Assembly: GCF_009720525.1 (NCBI RefSeq) | Contig: NZ_CP043930.1 | Span: 1,578,501 to 1,642,500 of the forward strand | DNA from: Gimesia benthica | Lineage (GTDB): Bacteria; Planctomycetota; Planctomycetia; Planctomycetales; Planctomycetaceae | Reading direction: 5' to 3' | Length of the DNA stretch: 64,000 nt | Shown here: positions 52,857 to 62,300 of the stretch, piece after piece | How the letters are laid out: every line of letters starts with the position of its first letter | How positions within the stretch are numbered: position 1 is the first letter of the stretch | Notes under the pieces: generated by a model | Database searches by the model: none | What the model saw: only the letters and a program-made list of their open reading frames with translations | Told to the model about the DNA's origin: nothing | Made by a program: the position numbers and the translations under genes

Positions 52857-53529
52857 AGCGAATCACTTTGCGAATCGTCTGGATCAGGATCTGAATATCA
52901 AACTTGAGGCTGCACTGCTCCACGTATTGCAGGTCATAATTAATGACCGTCTGTTGAGACAGGCTGCTGCGCCCGGAGACCTGCGCCAGCCCTGAGACTC
53001 CGGGACGGACACTGGCCCGTTTGCGGCGTTCATCAGGTGTGGCGTTTTCCAGTTCAAATCCGATATAAGGACGCGGGCCGATGAGGCTCATCTCCCCGCG
53101 AAAGATATTGATTAATTGAGGCAGTTCGTCGAGGCTGGTTTTGCGAATCAGCTTACCGATCCCCGTCACACGGGCATCGTTGGCAGAGGTAAACTGGGCT
53201 CCCGTCCTATCAGAGCCGGCACGCATCGAGCGAAACTTGAAAATCGAGAATGGTCGTTCATTGAGTCCCAGTCGCTGCTGACGGAAAAAGACCGGACCGG
53301 GAGAAGTGAGTTTAATCAGCAAAGAGATCACCAGAAACAGCGGGGCCAATGCCACCAGGGCCAGGCCACTCAGCATGAAATCTGCGGGGCGTTTCCAGAA
53401 ATAACCCGTGTGAACCTCGTGAGAAACCACGGTCGGTTCTGCAGGCATGTTTCGGGGATCAAAGTGAGGACCTCCTGACTGGCGGGCAGCAGAGTGACTC
53501 GTTGATTGTGATAGGCGTTGCTCATCCAT
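52840..53529 (-). CDS. undecaprenyl-phosphate sugar phosphotransferase (initiating sugar transferase)
   Basis: A 229-residue monotopic phosphoglycosyltransferase. One membrane helix lies at about 50-72, following 'KRPADFMLSGLALVALAPLFLVISLLIKLTSPGPVFFRQQRLGLNERPFSIFKFRSMRAG', the classical signature with the catalytic 'K-F-R-S-M'. The C-terminal part is 'GKLIRKTSLDELPQLINIFRGEMSLIGPRPYI' (catalytic Asp-Glu) and 'RASVRPGVSGLAQVSGRS'. It starts glycan assembly by moving a sugar phosphate onto the lipid carrier. It follows the asparagine synthase gene by 42 bases. Confidence 0.93.
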   Translation of the reverse strand: MDEQRLSQSTSHSAARQSGGPHFDPRNMPAEPTVVSHEVHTGYFWKRPADFMLSGLALVALAPLFLVISLLIKLTSPGPVFFRQQRLGLNERPFSIFKFRSMRAGSDRTGAQFTSANDARVTGIGKLIRKTSLDELPQLINIFRGEMSLIGPRPYIGFELENATPDERRKRASVRPGVSGLAQVSGRSSLSQQTVINYDLQYVEQCSLKFDIQILIQTIRKVIRCEGTN

Positions 53530-53571
53530 GAGTCTGACCTGTTCCGAAATAATGTTGTTTATATACGAAAA

Positions 53572-55410
53572 TCAAGCGGCCTGTTTGGGTACCGCCTCCA
53601 GCTCGACCGAACTCTGGATACCCAGTTCTGCATACGTTGGTGCATGATCGAACATGGTATCAATAAAGGTGCGCTGCCAGATTTCGAACGCGAGCAGCGC
53701 CCGCAGCGTGCGCGTGTGATTCATCCGCCCCGACTGGTGATCGCGGATCATTTCGCCGACGCGATCCGGCTGAAAGATTCCCCGCTCCAGCGAACGTGGC
53801 GAGAGCAGAACTTCATTCACAAAGGGGGCCAGTTCCCGTTTAAACCATTCGCCGATGGGAACTGTAAACATCTGTTTTTTACGGTAAATAATGCTCTGGG
53901 GCAGTATTTTTTCGCAGGCTTTTTTCAGGATTGATTTGGTTATTCCGTTGCGGAGCTTCAAGGCACCGGGAATCCGGAAGGCGAGGTTGACCATCCGATA
54001 ATCGAGGTATGGTGCCCGCGGTTCGAGCGAGACCGCCATCGCCATTTTGTCGGGTTTAACCAGGTTGTTTCCGGGCAGCAGCAGTTTGGTATCGAGGGCC
54101 AGTGCCTGGCTGATGGGATCCAGATGACGGAACTCGGCCAGATGCGTGCGGGCGTACTGTGAGGCATCGGCGGAGGCGAGCTTCTGACTTGTTTCACTGG
54201 TATACAGAGACCGTTTTTCTGAAGGTCGAAACAGGCTGATCGCACTGATATACGCATTTTCGATCTGTTCGCGAGGAAGTGTGAGATCCTGTCCTGAAAA
54301 GAAATTGCGATGCACGTCGTAACCGGCGAACAATTCATCGCTGCCATCTCCGGTCAAAACCACTTTAACCGACCGGCGGGCGAGTGAACTGACGCGGTGT
54401 GTCGGCATAAAGGAGACATCGCCGTGCGGCTGGTCATTATGATAGACGGTCAACGGCCAGCTGGCGGTCAGGTTGGGGTTCAACACTTCACAGGTATGAC
54501 TGGTACCGCAGAGTTCTGCGACTTCTCTAGCATAAACGGATTCATCAAAACGGGGATCGTTAAAGCCGATACAGAAAGTCTGTACGGGGTGAGGCAGTTC
54601 GCGACTCATTAACGAGACGACTGAAGAGCTGTCGATGCCGCCCGAGAGAAATGCACCGAGAGGCACATCGGCCCGCAGGCGAATCTGTACCGCCGACCGT
54701 AAGGTTTCAATAATTTCTTCGCACCACGATTCTTCCGTGCGACACTCAACGGGGCTGTCAGCCAGGTTCCACCAGCAACTCTGTTCGGTTCCCTGCGGGC
54801 TGATCTTGAGCATCTGCCCAGGCATGAGGTGGGTGATGTTCTGGTAGAGTGTGATCGGCGGCGGCACGAAATTGTAGGTCAGGTAGGCATCGAAACCTTC
54901 CCAGTTCATCTCGGCTTTAACGCCCATCGCAAACAGGGATTTGATTTCCGAGGCAAACATCAGTCGCTTGCCATCGTCATATAAATAGAGTGGTTTCTGC
55001 CCGATGCGGTCCCGGTAGAGCAACAGGGTCTGTTTGCGGAGATCGAGGATGGCAATCGAGAACATGCCGTTCAGCTGTTTGACGAAAGCTTCCCCGTCCC
55101 GTTCGTAGAGGCGCAGAATGACTTCGGTATCGCAGGTGGTTTTGCAGTTCAGTCCCTGGGCCAGCTCTTTGAAATTATAGATCTCGCCATTCTGCACGAC
55201 GACGATCTGCCGGTCGTCGGAAAACATGGGCTGGTGTCCGCCCGCGAGATCGAGGATCGAGAGGCGCTGATTGCCGACGAGCATGCCCTCTGCTTCGAAC
55301 CAGCCCCGATCATCGGGGCCGCGGTGCCGCATCCGTTCACATGCCTGTTCCGCTAATGCAGTTCCGAATGGGCGTCGCTCACGATCATACCCACCGATAA
55401 TCCCACACAT
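53572..55410 (-). CDS. asnB: glutamine-hydrolysing asparagine synthase
   Basis: A 612-residue class II amidotransferase. MCGIIGG places the catalytic Cys2. 'RMRHRGPDDRGWFEAEGMLVGNQRLSILDL' and 'VVVQNGEIYNFKEL' belong to the glutaminase half, and 'PLGAFLSGGIDSSSVVSLMSRELP' near residue 250 is the S-G-G-x-D-S ATP loop of the synthetase half. 'VVLTGDGSDELFAGY' follows. Family members in polysaccharide loci may amidate sugar acids, so uronic or ulosonic acid amidation is as plausible as asparagine synthesis. It heads the minus-strand island. Confidence 0.9.
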   Translation of the reverse strand: MCGIIGGYDRERRPFGTALAEQACERMRHRGPDDRGWFEAEGMLVGNQRLSILDLAGGHQPMFSDDRQIVVVQNGEIYNFKELAQGLNCKTTCDTEVILRLYERDGEAFVKQLNGMFSIAILDLRKQTLLLYRDRIGQKPLYLYDDGKRLMFASEIKSLFAMGVKAEMNWEGFDAYLTYNFVPPPITLYQNITHLMPGQMLKISPQGTEQSCWWNLADSPVECRTEESWCEEIIETLRSAVQIRLRADVPLGAFLSGGIDSSSVVSLMSRELPHPVQTFCIGFNDPRFDESVYAREVAELCGTSHTCEVLNPNLTASWPLTVYHNDQPHGDVSFMPTHRVSSLARRSVKVVLTGDGSDELFAGYDVHRNFFSGQDLTLPREQIENAYISAISLFRPSEKRSLYTSETSQKLASADASQYARTHLAEFRHLDPISQALALDTKLLLPGNNLVKPDKMAMAVSLEPRAPYLDYRMVNLAFRIPGALKLRNGITKSILKKACEKILPQSIIYRKKQMFTVPIGEWFKRELAPFVNEVLLSPRSLERGIFQPDRVGEMIRDHQSGRMNHTRTLRALLAFEIWQRTFIDTMFDHAPTYAELGIQSSVELEAVPKQAA

Positions 55411-55786
55411 TACGAATCCTTTCGTCTGCTGCTACTGACTACATACTTCCCTGTAAAAATGATAGTCAGGTATTTTCGATATTGTGGCGTTTCAGCGAAA
55501 GATCAATTTTCCACTAATAAGCGAATATCGGACTGATTATCGAAGATATCAGGCATTTTTCATGAGAAGTAAATGTACCAGGTAGAATGCTTCCCTTGAA
55601 AATATTCATCCGCACAGTATAAGCTCCCCATTTGGGCTCCCCGTAAATCCGTCTCATTCCTGATTTTGAACACACGCATCCCTGATCTCGTCTTGACAAA
55701 AATCGCTATTTCTCAGTTAATCCGGGCCTGTTCCGGTATCCATTGTCTGCCAACCTGACTGATCTCTTCTCGCGACAGAATGAACC
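55411..55786. promoter_or_regulatory. divergent promoter region between the two arms of the glycan island
   Basis: 376 bases without a gene, clearly AT-rich around 55430-55620. On the plus strand TTGACA (55693-55698), a 17-base spacer and GTTAAT (55716-55721) form a candidate sigma-70 promoter about 65 bases before the glycosyltransferase start at 55787. The minus-strand promoter for asnB must lie here too but I could not place it. Confidence 0.45.
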
Positions 55787-57052
55787 ATGAATCTCTCCCC
55801 TCCTCAACGAAAACGGATCTTGGCCGTCTGCTATGGAGGCGGTCATGTGCTGATGCTGATCCCGGTGCTCAAACTGCTGGAAGCACAGGGCTTCGACGTG
55901 AAGATCGCAGGCCTGACCACGGCCGCGGCATCGTTGCGCAAAGCCGGTTTTGAACCTCTGGGCTTTCGAGACCTGATCCGTGAGGAAGATACCCGAGCAC
56001 AGGAACACGGCACCCGACTGGCAACAGAGATGCACCAGGGGAGCAAGGTCAATTCCCTGGAAGAATCGATTGCTTACCTCGGACTCTCTTATGCTGACCT
56101 GGAAGATCAGCATGGAGCGGGAGGAGCGGCACAGGCTTTTAACGAGCAAGGGAGACAGGCCTTCCTCCCCCTGGGACCTGTGCGACGACTATTTGATCTG
56201 GTTCAACCGGATGTGCTGCTGACGACAAATTCACCTCGTGCCGAACTGGCCTCGATCCGAGTTGCCGCTGAACGGGGCATTCCTTCGGTCGGTGTGCTCG
56301 ACCTGTTCGGCCTGCAACCTTATAACGATATTCCAGCAGACCGGGTCTGCGTCCCTTTTCATCAGGCGACTTCGATTCTCGTAGACCGGGGATTAAAACC
56401 CGAAGCACTCACAGTATCCGGTAACCCGAATTTTGACTGGATCCACGAACTGATCGGCGGCGCAGACCTGTCCGCTGACTGGCGGAGTCGGCATGGCGTG
56501 CAGCCAGGTGACCTGCTGGTGCTGTATGGGATGAAACCCCACTGGGATCAGCACGAAGAGTTGATCGTCCAGTGCCTGGAACAATTGCTTCCCAGGCGTC
56601 CGCACTGGAAAGTAGTCGTTCGCCCGCATCCCAATAGTGACGCGGTCCTCGCGCAGAATGTGATTCAGAGACTGGGGCCGGAGATCGCATTCCTGAATGA
56701 AAACACACCATTGTCAGAGGCACTGACTGCCTGCGATGCTCTGATCACTCACAAGTCAACGGTATCAGTGGAGGCGGCGCTGTTGGGTAAACAGGTCGCG
56801 CTGGTGCATTCGAACCACGATTACCCGACGCACGGAATCCCTTTACACCTGTTTGGCTGGGGAACGTTTTCGATCTCCGTGCCAGAGGCAATCGAAGCAT
56901 TGTCCCGCTGGAAAAAGGAAGCTCCGGAGCGGGAAGCCGAGCGCGGTGCGAAAGTACGCGCTGCCTGGAACTGCGATGGCCAGTCCCACGTGCGGATCGC
57001 TGCCGTTGTCGCGCAAGCCCTTGCAGAGGGGCAGCAGCACCACGCTGCCTGA
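55787..57052 (+). CDS. GT-B-fold glycosyltransferase or 2-epimerase-like protein
   Basis: 421 residues. The N-terminus 'RILAVCYGGGHVLMLIPVLKLLEAQGFDVKIAGLTTA' is a glycine-rich GT-B loop. The C-terminal half has 'VSGNPNFDWIHEL', 'LLVLYGMKPHWDQHEELIVQCLEQLLPRRPHWKVVVRPHPNSD' and 'LSEALTACDALITHKSTVSVEAALLGKQVALV', as in UDP-GlcNAc 2-epimerase-like and CDP-glycerol-transferase-like enzymes. The H-x-S/T-S-T-x-x-x-E nucleotide-binding element is visible. It is likely a glycosyltransferase adding a residue to the glycan. First of three plus-strand genes. Confidence 0.8.
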   Translation: MNLSPPQRKRILAVCYGGGHVLMLIPVLKLLEAQGFDVKIAGLTTAAASLRKAGFEPLGFRDLIREEDTRAQEHGTRLATEMHQGSKVNSLEESIAYLGLSYADLEDQHGAGGAAQAFNEQGRQAFLPLGPVRRLFDLVQPDVLLTTNSPRAELASIRVAAERGIPSVGVLDLFGLQPYNDIPADRVCVPFHQATSILVDRGLKPEALTVSGNPNFDWIHELIGGADLSADWRSRHGVQPGDLLVLYGMKPHWDQHEELIVQCLEQLLPRRPHWKVVVRPHPNSDAVLAQNVIQRLGPEIAFLNENTPLSEALTACDALITHKSTVSVEAALLGKQVALVHSNHDYPTHGIPLHLFGWGTFSISVPEAIEALSRWKKEAPEREAERGAKVRAAWNCDGQSHVRIAAVVAQALAEGQQHHAA

Positions 57053-57079
57053 TATCGGTCATATTTATTCTACTCATTA

Positions 57080-58039
57080 TTGAATTATGGGAAACCTTTG
57101 AAGACTTCAGATCTCCGACCACACGGCATCATGTTTCATCATTTTCATAATGAAAAACATATTCAGGGACAGGGGGCAATCTCTGCCGACGAACTAGCTC
57201 AGATCATCGAATATTACCAGCAGTCACATCGGATCCTGCCTGCACGTGAATGGCTGGAAAAAGCAAATCAGGGTACGCTGGATGATCACGAAGCCTGCCT
57301 GACGTTTGATGATGCCCTGCTCTGCCAGTACGAAGTCGCTTTGCCCGTATTACAGCATTTTAACCTGACGGCTTTCTGGTTTGTATACTCATCTGTGATT
57401 ACCGGCGGCAATGAAAAGCTGGAGATCTATCGTAAATTCCGCACGGTCTGTTTCGAAACGATCAATGATTTCTATCGGTGTTTTTACAAGACCATTAGCG
57501 AGTCACCTTACCAGTCAGCAGTCGCGACGGCACTCAAAGGATTTATTCCCGAAGAGTATCTCAAGCAGTTCCCCTTCTATACCGAACCTGATCGGCAGTT
57601 TCGCTTTGTACGGGACCAGGTTCTGGGCCCGAATATTTACACTGAAGTGCTGGATCTGATGATGCAGGCGGAGAAGATTGATCTGCCGGAATTCACCAGC
57701 GACCTGTGGATGAATGAGCAACAGGTGATCGACCTGCACGCGCAGCAGCATGTGATCGGACTGCACTCACATACGCATCCAACCGCACTGTCGGCGCTGG
57801 ACGCGGATGGGCAGCGGGTGGAGTACCAGACGAACTTTGAAACACTGAACCGGATCCTGAGAGTAGCGCCGGACACCGTGTCACATCCCTGTAATTCCTA
57901 CAACGCAGAAACACTTAAGATTCTCAGGGACCTGCAGATCAAAGTCGGTTTCCGTTCGAACATGGCTGAGCAACAGATTTCGCAGCTTGAATTTCCCCGC
58001 GAAGATCACGCCAATATCATGGAAAAGATGGCAGCATGA
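57080..58039 (+). CDS. polysaccharide deacetylase family protein
   Basis: About 313-319 residues. The start is uncertain: TTG 57080, TTG 57098 (MKTSDLRPHGIMFHHFH) or ATG 57131. 'GIMFHHFHNEKH' and 'EACLTFDDALLCQYEVALPVLQHFNLTAFWFVYSS' make up the NodB-type start with the catalytic T-F-D-D. 'IGLHSHTHPTAL' supplies the metal-binding H-S-H-x-H. An N- or O-deacetylation of a sugar is expected. The gene overlaps the formyltransferase gene by 4 bases. Removal of an N-acetyl group would create the free amine that the next enzyme could formylate. Confidence 0.83.
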   Translation: MNYGKPLKTSDLRPHGIMFHHFHNEKHIQGQGAISADELAQIIEYYQQSHRILPAREWLEKANQGTLDDHEACLTFDDALLCQYEVALPVLQHFNLTAFWFVYSSVITGGNEKLEIYRKFRTVCFETINDFYRCFYKTISESPYQSAVATALKGFIPEEYLKQFPFYTEPDRQFRFVRDQVLGPNIYTEVLDLMMQAEKIDLPEFTSDLWMNEQQVIDLHAQQHVIGLHSHTHPTALSALDADGQRVEYQTNFETLNRILRVAPDTVSHPCNSYNAETLKILRDLQIKVGFRSNMAEQQISQLEFPREDHANIMEKMAA

Positions 58040-58830
58040 AAATCACGGTTTTCACCAGTAACCAGCCCCGACACCTTTCGCTGATCGCCGGCCTGGCTTC
58101 GATTGCAGATGAAGTCTTTGCCATCCAGGAATGCAACACGATTTTCCCGGGACAGGTGGCGGACTTTTTCCGACGTTCCGAAGTGATGCAGGAATACTTC
58201 AGCCATGTTATCGCCGCCGAGAAGGAGATTTTCGGACTGCCCCGTTTTTCACCAGCCAACGTGCGATCGCTGTCCATGAAACTGGGCGACCTGAACCGCC
58301 TGGAAATGTCCACCCTGCAGCCGGCGCTGGAGAGCGATTATTACGTGGTGTTTGGCAGTAGTTTTATCAAAGGGGATCTGATCGATTTTCTGGTCAATCA
58401 CCGTGCTTTAAATATTCACATGGGTGTTTCGCCTTACTACCGAGGCAGCAGTTGTAATTTCTGGGCACTGCAGGAAGGGCACCCCGATTACGTGGGCGCC
58501 ACGATTCACATGCTGTCCAAGGGGCTCGACTCGGGACCGATGCTGTTTCATGCCCTGCCGGCGCCCCAGGAAATCGAAGCGTTTCCACTGGGCATGCAGG
58601 CCGTCAAAGCCGCGCATACCGGACTGATTGAATATCTCCAGGCGGGCAAGATTTTCGATTTCGAGCCAGTCGTGCAGGACAAATCGCTGGAGCTCAAATA
58701 TACGCGGAACAGTGATTTCACCGACGAAGTGGCAGCAGCCTATCTACAGGCTGCCCCCTCGGCAGCAGACATAGCGCATGCGTTGGCAGCGCGGGATCTG
58801 GAACGTTTTCTACACCCGTACCTGTTCTGA
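58036..58830 (+). CDS. formyltransferase family protein (probable sugar N-formyltransferase)
   Basis: 264 residues of the methionyl-tRNA-formyltransferase fold. The active-site strand 'LNIHMGVSPYYRGSSCNFWALQEGHPDYVGATIHMLSKGLDSGPML' has the Asn-x-His pair and downstream Asp of the family. The N-terminal part is not tRNA-type, and a C-terminal tRNA-binding OB domain is missing. Together with its glycan context this suggests N-formylation of an aminosugar using formyl-tetrahydrofolate. ATGA overlap with the deacetylase gene suggests consecutive steps. Confidence 0.85.
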   Translation: MKITVFTSNQPRHLSLIAGLASIADEVFAIQECNTIFPGQVADFFRRSEVMQEYFSHVIAAEKEIFGLPRFSPANVRSLSMKLGDLNRLEMSTLQPALESDYYVVFGSSFIKGDLIDFLVNHRALNIHMGVSPYYRGSSCNFWALQEGHPDYVGATIHMLSKGLDSGPMLFHALPAPQEIEAFPLGMQAVKAAHTGLIEYLQAGKIFDFEPVVQDKSLELKYTRNSDFTDEVAAAYLQAAPSAADIAHALAARDLERFLHPYLF

Positions 58831-58872
58831 ACGTCAGCCATCAGGTTATATAATCTGCTTACAGATTCCCGG

Positions 58873-59610
58873 TTAATGCACCTCGGTGAGGGAAGCGATT
58901 ACCTCAGTCACCCGCGCGACGATTCCGGAAAACATCTGGGCTCCCTTTTCCGGAGTGGCCAGATCCGGTCGGCCGGTGGCCCCGGCGCTGGTTCGCTGAT
59001 ACATATCGCGACAATGATAGACGCCGTCTACCATGTCTAGTTCGTAATCGCTGAAATTCTCAATTTTGGACGTATGCACGAGTTCGGGACGCAGATGCAT
59101 GATCAGCGACGTTTCCGCTTCGCAGGCATGTCCGACTGTTTTGCATTCCCCTTCCATGAGCGCTGCAATTTCCTGTTCGGCGATAGACCAGTAGGAAGCC
59201 GCGAGTAACTGGCAATTCGGGTAATGAACCTGGAGACGACGCAGAGCGGTCTGCATCGGTCCGATATTTCCGCCATGGCCGTTGAGAATCAGAATGCGCT
59301 GGAAGCCGTCATTCAGTACCGACTCGCAAATCTCGTAGAGCAGCGTTTCGTAATTTTCCACGCGAGGTGTCAGTGTTGCGCCCCAGCGAAGATGATGCTG
59401 ACTGGCCCCCAGCCATTGTGTCGGCAGGAGCAGCAGCGATTCAGGCAGGTTCTGTTCTACCGCTTCCGCGACCGCGGTGCAGATAAAGTGATCGGTGCCG
59501 GTCGGCATGTGGGGGCCGTGCTGTTCGACGGCGGCGATCGGAAGCACCACCAGTGTGTCTTCGCGGGGCACGTTCTTGAGTTCGACGGCAGTCATTTCTA
59601 TAAATTTCAT
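58873..59610 (-). CDS. creatininase-family amidohydrolase
   Basis: 245 residues. 'DTLVVLPIAAVEQHGPHMPTGTDHFI' carries the metal ligands (E-Q-H-G and D-x-x), then 'LLPTQWLGASQHHLRWGATLT', 'ILILNGHGGNIGPMQTALRRL' (N-G-H-G-G-N) and 'GHACEAETSLIMHLRPELV' (metal-binding Glu). This is the full family pattern. Members hydrolyse creatinine or open cyclic amides in cofactor pathways, so the substrate here is unknown. It lies 6 bases after the symporter gene, implying import and hydrolysis of the same compound. Confidence 0.92.
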   Translation of the reverse strand: MKFIEMTAVELKNVPREDTLVVLPIAAVEQHGPHMPTGTDHFICTAVAEAVEQNLPESLLLLPTQWLGASQHHLRWGATLTPRVENYETLLYEICESVLNDGFQRILILNGHGGNIGPMQTALRRLQVHYPNCQLLAASYWSIAEQEIAALMEGECKTVGHACEAETSLIMHLRPELVHTSKIENFSDYELDMVDGVYHCRDMYQRTSAGATGRPDLATPEKGAQMFSGIVARVTEVIASLTEVH

Positions 59611-59616
59611 GGCAGA

Positions 59617-61269
59617 TTACTCGCTGGATTCCTGAGAAAGCGTCTGTTGGCCTCGCACAACATTCCAAAAAGTGAGCGGCTCCTCTTCCGAGTCCCTGCT
59701 GGAAGGAGATCCGTGAATCAGGTTGGAGACCAGGCTCACACCCAGGCCGATGACCAGACTCAAGCCAAAACCGATGGGCCAGTACCAGACCGAAAACCAG
59801 TCCGAGTAAAGATACATCAGGGCAATGGTAATGACCGCGCCCACGAAGGTTCCCACCCAGACGCCGGCGGTCGTCGTATTCTTGAAAAACAGGGCCAACA
59901 CGAAGACCGCCAGTAAGGGTCCCCCAAAACCGGCAGTCATTTTTTTGCCGATCGCAAACACGTCTCCCATCTCACCGACATTACAGGCGAGGAATACCGA
60001 GAGAATTCCGATCAGGACGACCAGCGCCCGGTCCTGCAGGACTTCGATTTTATTGTTCTCCGGTTTCCAGTGTGGCATGTGGCGATCGCGGAAATCAACC
60101 ATCAGCGCGGTTGTTACAGAGTGAATGCCCGAGTCGATACTCGACATCACGGCTGCCATCAAAGCTACCAGAAACAGACCGATGACCCCGGGAGGAAAAT
60201 GCAGGCGGACATATTGCGGCAGTGCCTGGTCCTGCTTATTCAGGGCCCGAATGTCCTCGGCCACATATTCGGGATACGACTGATAGTATTCGGGGACCGA
60301 CACACCAGGGGCGGCGTCCGTGCGCCAGTCGGGCAGTTGTCCATTCAGTTCGGTGGCAAGCACCGAAACCATCTCTTCAGGGAAGTGCTGGTAGTGCGAG
60401 TACAGGCCGATCCCGATGGCCAGCAGACCGGGGACCACGGTCCACATGCCGAGAATGTTGATCATGAAACCGATCTGGGACGTCCGTTCGGAACGGGCAG
60501 CGATATAGCGCTGGACGGCAACCTGGTCTGCACCAAATGCGGAGAGCCCTTCCAGAAACAGACCGATGAGCAGCGCCCAACTGCCGTATTCCAGAGTCAT
60601 TGAAGGGGTGAAATCGATCAGGACATTGCTGCGTCCCTCGAAGTAAGTCGAAATGACACCCGAGACGCCCCCCTCGGTCTGGCTTAAAATCAGGCCGAGT
60701 GTCAGCAGAATCGTGAGACTGAAAATGAAGAACTGCATCACGTCGGTCCACATCACAGCCCGCAGACCGCCGAGCATCGTATAAAAAATGGAGACGATGC
60801 CGAGGACGACGATGACCATGGTCTGATCGACCTGCATCACGTTGGCCAGGACGACCGAGGCGGCATAGGTTGCGGAAGCCATCCAGCCGATTCTGAGAAA
60901 AATAAAGAGTCCGCTGGCCAGGGAACGGACCGACACATGGTAGCGGCGTTCCAGGTACTCATAAGCGGTCTGACATTTGAGGCGGGCATAAATGGGAATG
61001 AAGACCCAGAGCACCAGCGGCGCCATCAGTGAAATCGAAATCAGAAACAGGCTGATCCGCAGACCGCTGCCATATGCGATGGAGGGGTACATCACGAAAC
61101 TATTGGCGGAAAACAGCGTCGCCATCACACTCAGACCGACGGGCAGCCAGCCCATCGAATTTCCGGCGGCAAAAAATTCCTGCCGGGTCTGATTGCGACC
61201 GAAATAGATCCCCAGGCCCACGGAGACCAGCAGGTAGGCTAGAATAACACCATAATCAAGCGTATGCAT
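59617..61269 (-). CDS. sodium:solute symporter (SSS family)
   Basis: 550 residues and about 13 transmembrane helices. 'YLLVSVGLGIYFGRNQTRQEFFAAGNSMGWLPVGLSVMATLFSANSFVMYPSIAYGSG' is the SSS N-terminus with the sodium-site Ser/Ala residues. 'ADQVAVQRYIAARS' and 'VALMAAVMSSIDSGIHSVTTALMVDF' are further family signatures. A soluble insert of about 60 residues lies between helices 8 and 9 (about 305-365). The substrate is not identifiable. It is cotranscribed with the creatininase-family gene. Confidence 0.92.
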   Translation of the reverse strand: MHTLDYGVILAYLLVSVGLGIYFGRNQTRQEFFAAGNSMGWLPVGLSVMATLFSANSFVMYPSIAYGSGLRISLFLISISLMAPLVLWVFIPIYARLKCQTAYEYLERRYHVSVRSLASGLFIFLRIGWMASATYAASVVLANVMQVDQTMVIVVLGIVSIFYTMLGGLRAVMWTDVMQFFIFSLTILLTLGLILSQTEGGVSGVISTYFEGRSNVLIDFTPSMTLEYGSWALLIGLFLEGLSAFGADQVAVQRYIAARSERTSQIGFMINILGMWTVVPGLLAIGIGLYSHYQHFPEEMVSVLATELNGQLPDWRTDAAPGVSVPEYYQSYPEYVAEDIRALNKQDQALPQYVRLHFPPGVIGLFLVALMAAVMSSIDSGIHSVTTALMVDFRDRHMPHWKPENNKIEVLQDRALVVLIGILSVFLACNVGEMGDVFAIGKKMTAGFGGPLLAVFVLALFFKNTTTAGVWVGTFVGAVITIALMYLYSDWFSVWYWPIGFGLSLVIGLGVSLVSNLIHGSPSSRDSEEEPLTFWNVVRGQQTLSQESSE

Positions 61270-61364
61270 CTTGCAGACTGTCCAGAAAAATCAGGAAGGA
61301 GGGCCGCGATTCGTTTCGCTGCCTGGAGGTTGCCAGTCAGGATTCCGCCGTCTCATCAACGAAA

Positions 61365-62300
61365 TCAGTGAGTGGCATTTTCATCAAAGCGAAATTCCGA
61401 CTTGCCGGTAAACGTGGTCGAGGGAATCGTCGGACAGATTTTTTTCTCAATATGTTCCACGACCAGTTCGGTTCCCCGGAAATGACTGATGGGAGGATCA
61501 TTCTGCTGGAAAAGCGAATCGGTGAGATCCCGGCAGAGAACCGCATTTTTTCCCTGGTAGACCATCTGTCTTAATCCAAAGGGGCGGCCGCAGACACACA
61601 GATTGGTGTGCACTCCCATCAGAACCACATTCTTAATTCCCCGCTGTTCGAGCAGATTAAAAACTTCCTGGCCGTTATCGCTGATGGCATCCTGGTCAGC
61701 GATATCAATGGTCGCGATCTGACGGGTCCAGGGAATTTTTTCTCCCTTCCAGTGACGCAGACCGGTTTCATCGGGTACCCAGCCTTTGCAGGGCACTTTA
61801 CAACCACAGCCCCCTGCCCGGACGAAGTCGAGCGGCTGCCCTTCTTTTTCGTCATTCCAGTATTTCCATTTGAAATCCAGAGGTGCCTGCGCAAAGGGTG
61901 CGTCGATGGCGCGTTGTCGCTGAGGGGTATCGGCATAAAAATTCATGCGCCCGCTGGGAGCATGAATGATGAAGACTCCCTTATCCCGGGCTGCTTTGAG
62001 TGTTTCGTTCATCGCGGGCGCCATTTCGGCAACCCGTTTGGCGGCCTGTTTACAGGTATGATCGTCCCACATGTCACAGACGATGATCGCGGTCTCTTCC
62101 GGTTTCCAGTAGAAGGTTTCTTTGACAGGACGATATTTTCCCGCGTCATCGGCAACGCGTTTCTGGAGAACAACGGGAAACGGTTTGGTTTCCGTCTTTT
62201 TCTCAGCCCGCCCCTGTCCTGCAGGAACGAAAATGAGTGTCAGCAGCAGAGCCGCTGCGATCAGACGTTTTCCCCGATTTTGAAACGAGTGCGGATCCAT
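61365..62300 (-). CDS. secreted isochorismatase-like cysteine hydrolase
   Basis: 311 residues with an N-terminal signal peptide ending near 'FVPAGQGRAE'. The cysteine-hydrolase core follows: 'TAIIVCDMWDDHTCKQAAKRVAEMAP' (catalytic Asp), a Lys region, and 'GIKNVVLMGVHTNLCVCGRPFGLRQM' (catalytic Cys in the N-L-C-V-x-G context). An insert 'GGCGCKVPCKGWVPDETGL' around residue 165 is Cys-rich and unusual for the family; it may bind metal or form disulfides outside the cell. The same strand continues into the symporter after 96 bases. Confidence 0.88.
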   Translation of the reverse strand: MDPHSFQNRGKRLIAAALLLTLIFVPAGQGRAEKKTETKPFPVVLQKRVADDAGKYRPVKETFYWKPEETAIIVCDMWDDHTCKQAAKRVAEMAPAMNETLKAARDKGVFIIHAPSGRMNFYADTPQRQRAIDAPFAQAPLDFKWKYWNDEKEGQPLDFVRAGGCGCKVPCKGWVPDETGLRHWKGEKIPWTRQIATIDIADQDAISDNGQEVFNLLEQRGIKNVVLMGVHTNLCVCGRPFGLRQMVYQGKNAVLCRDLTDSLFQQNDPPISHFRGTELVVEHIEKKICPTIPSTTFTGKSEFRFDENATH

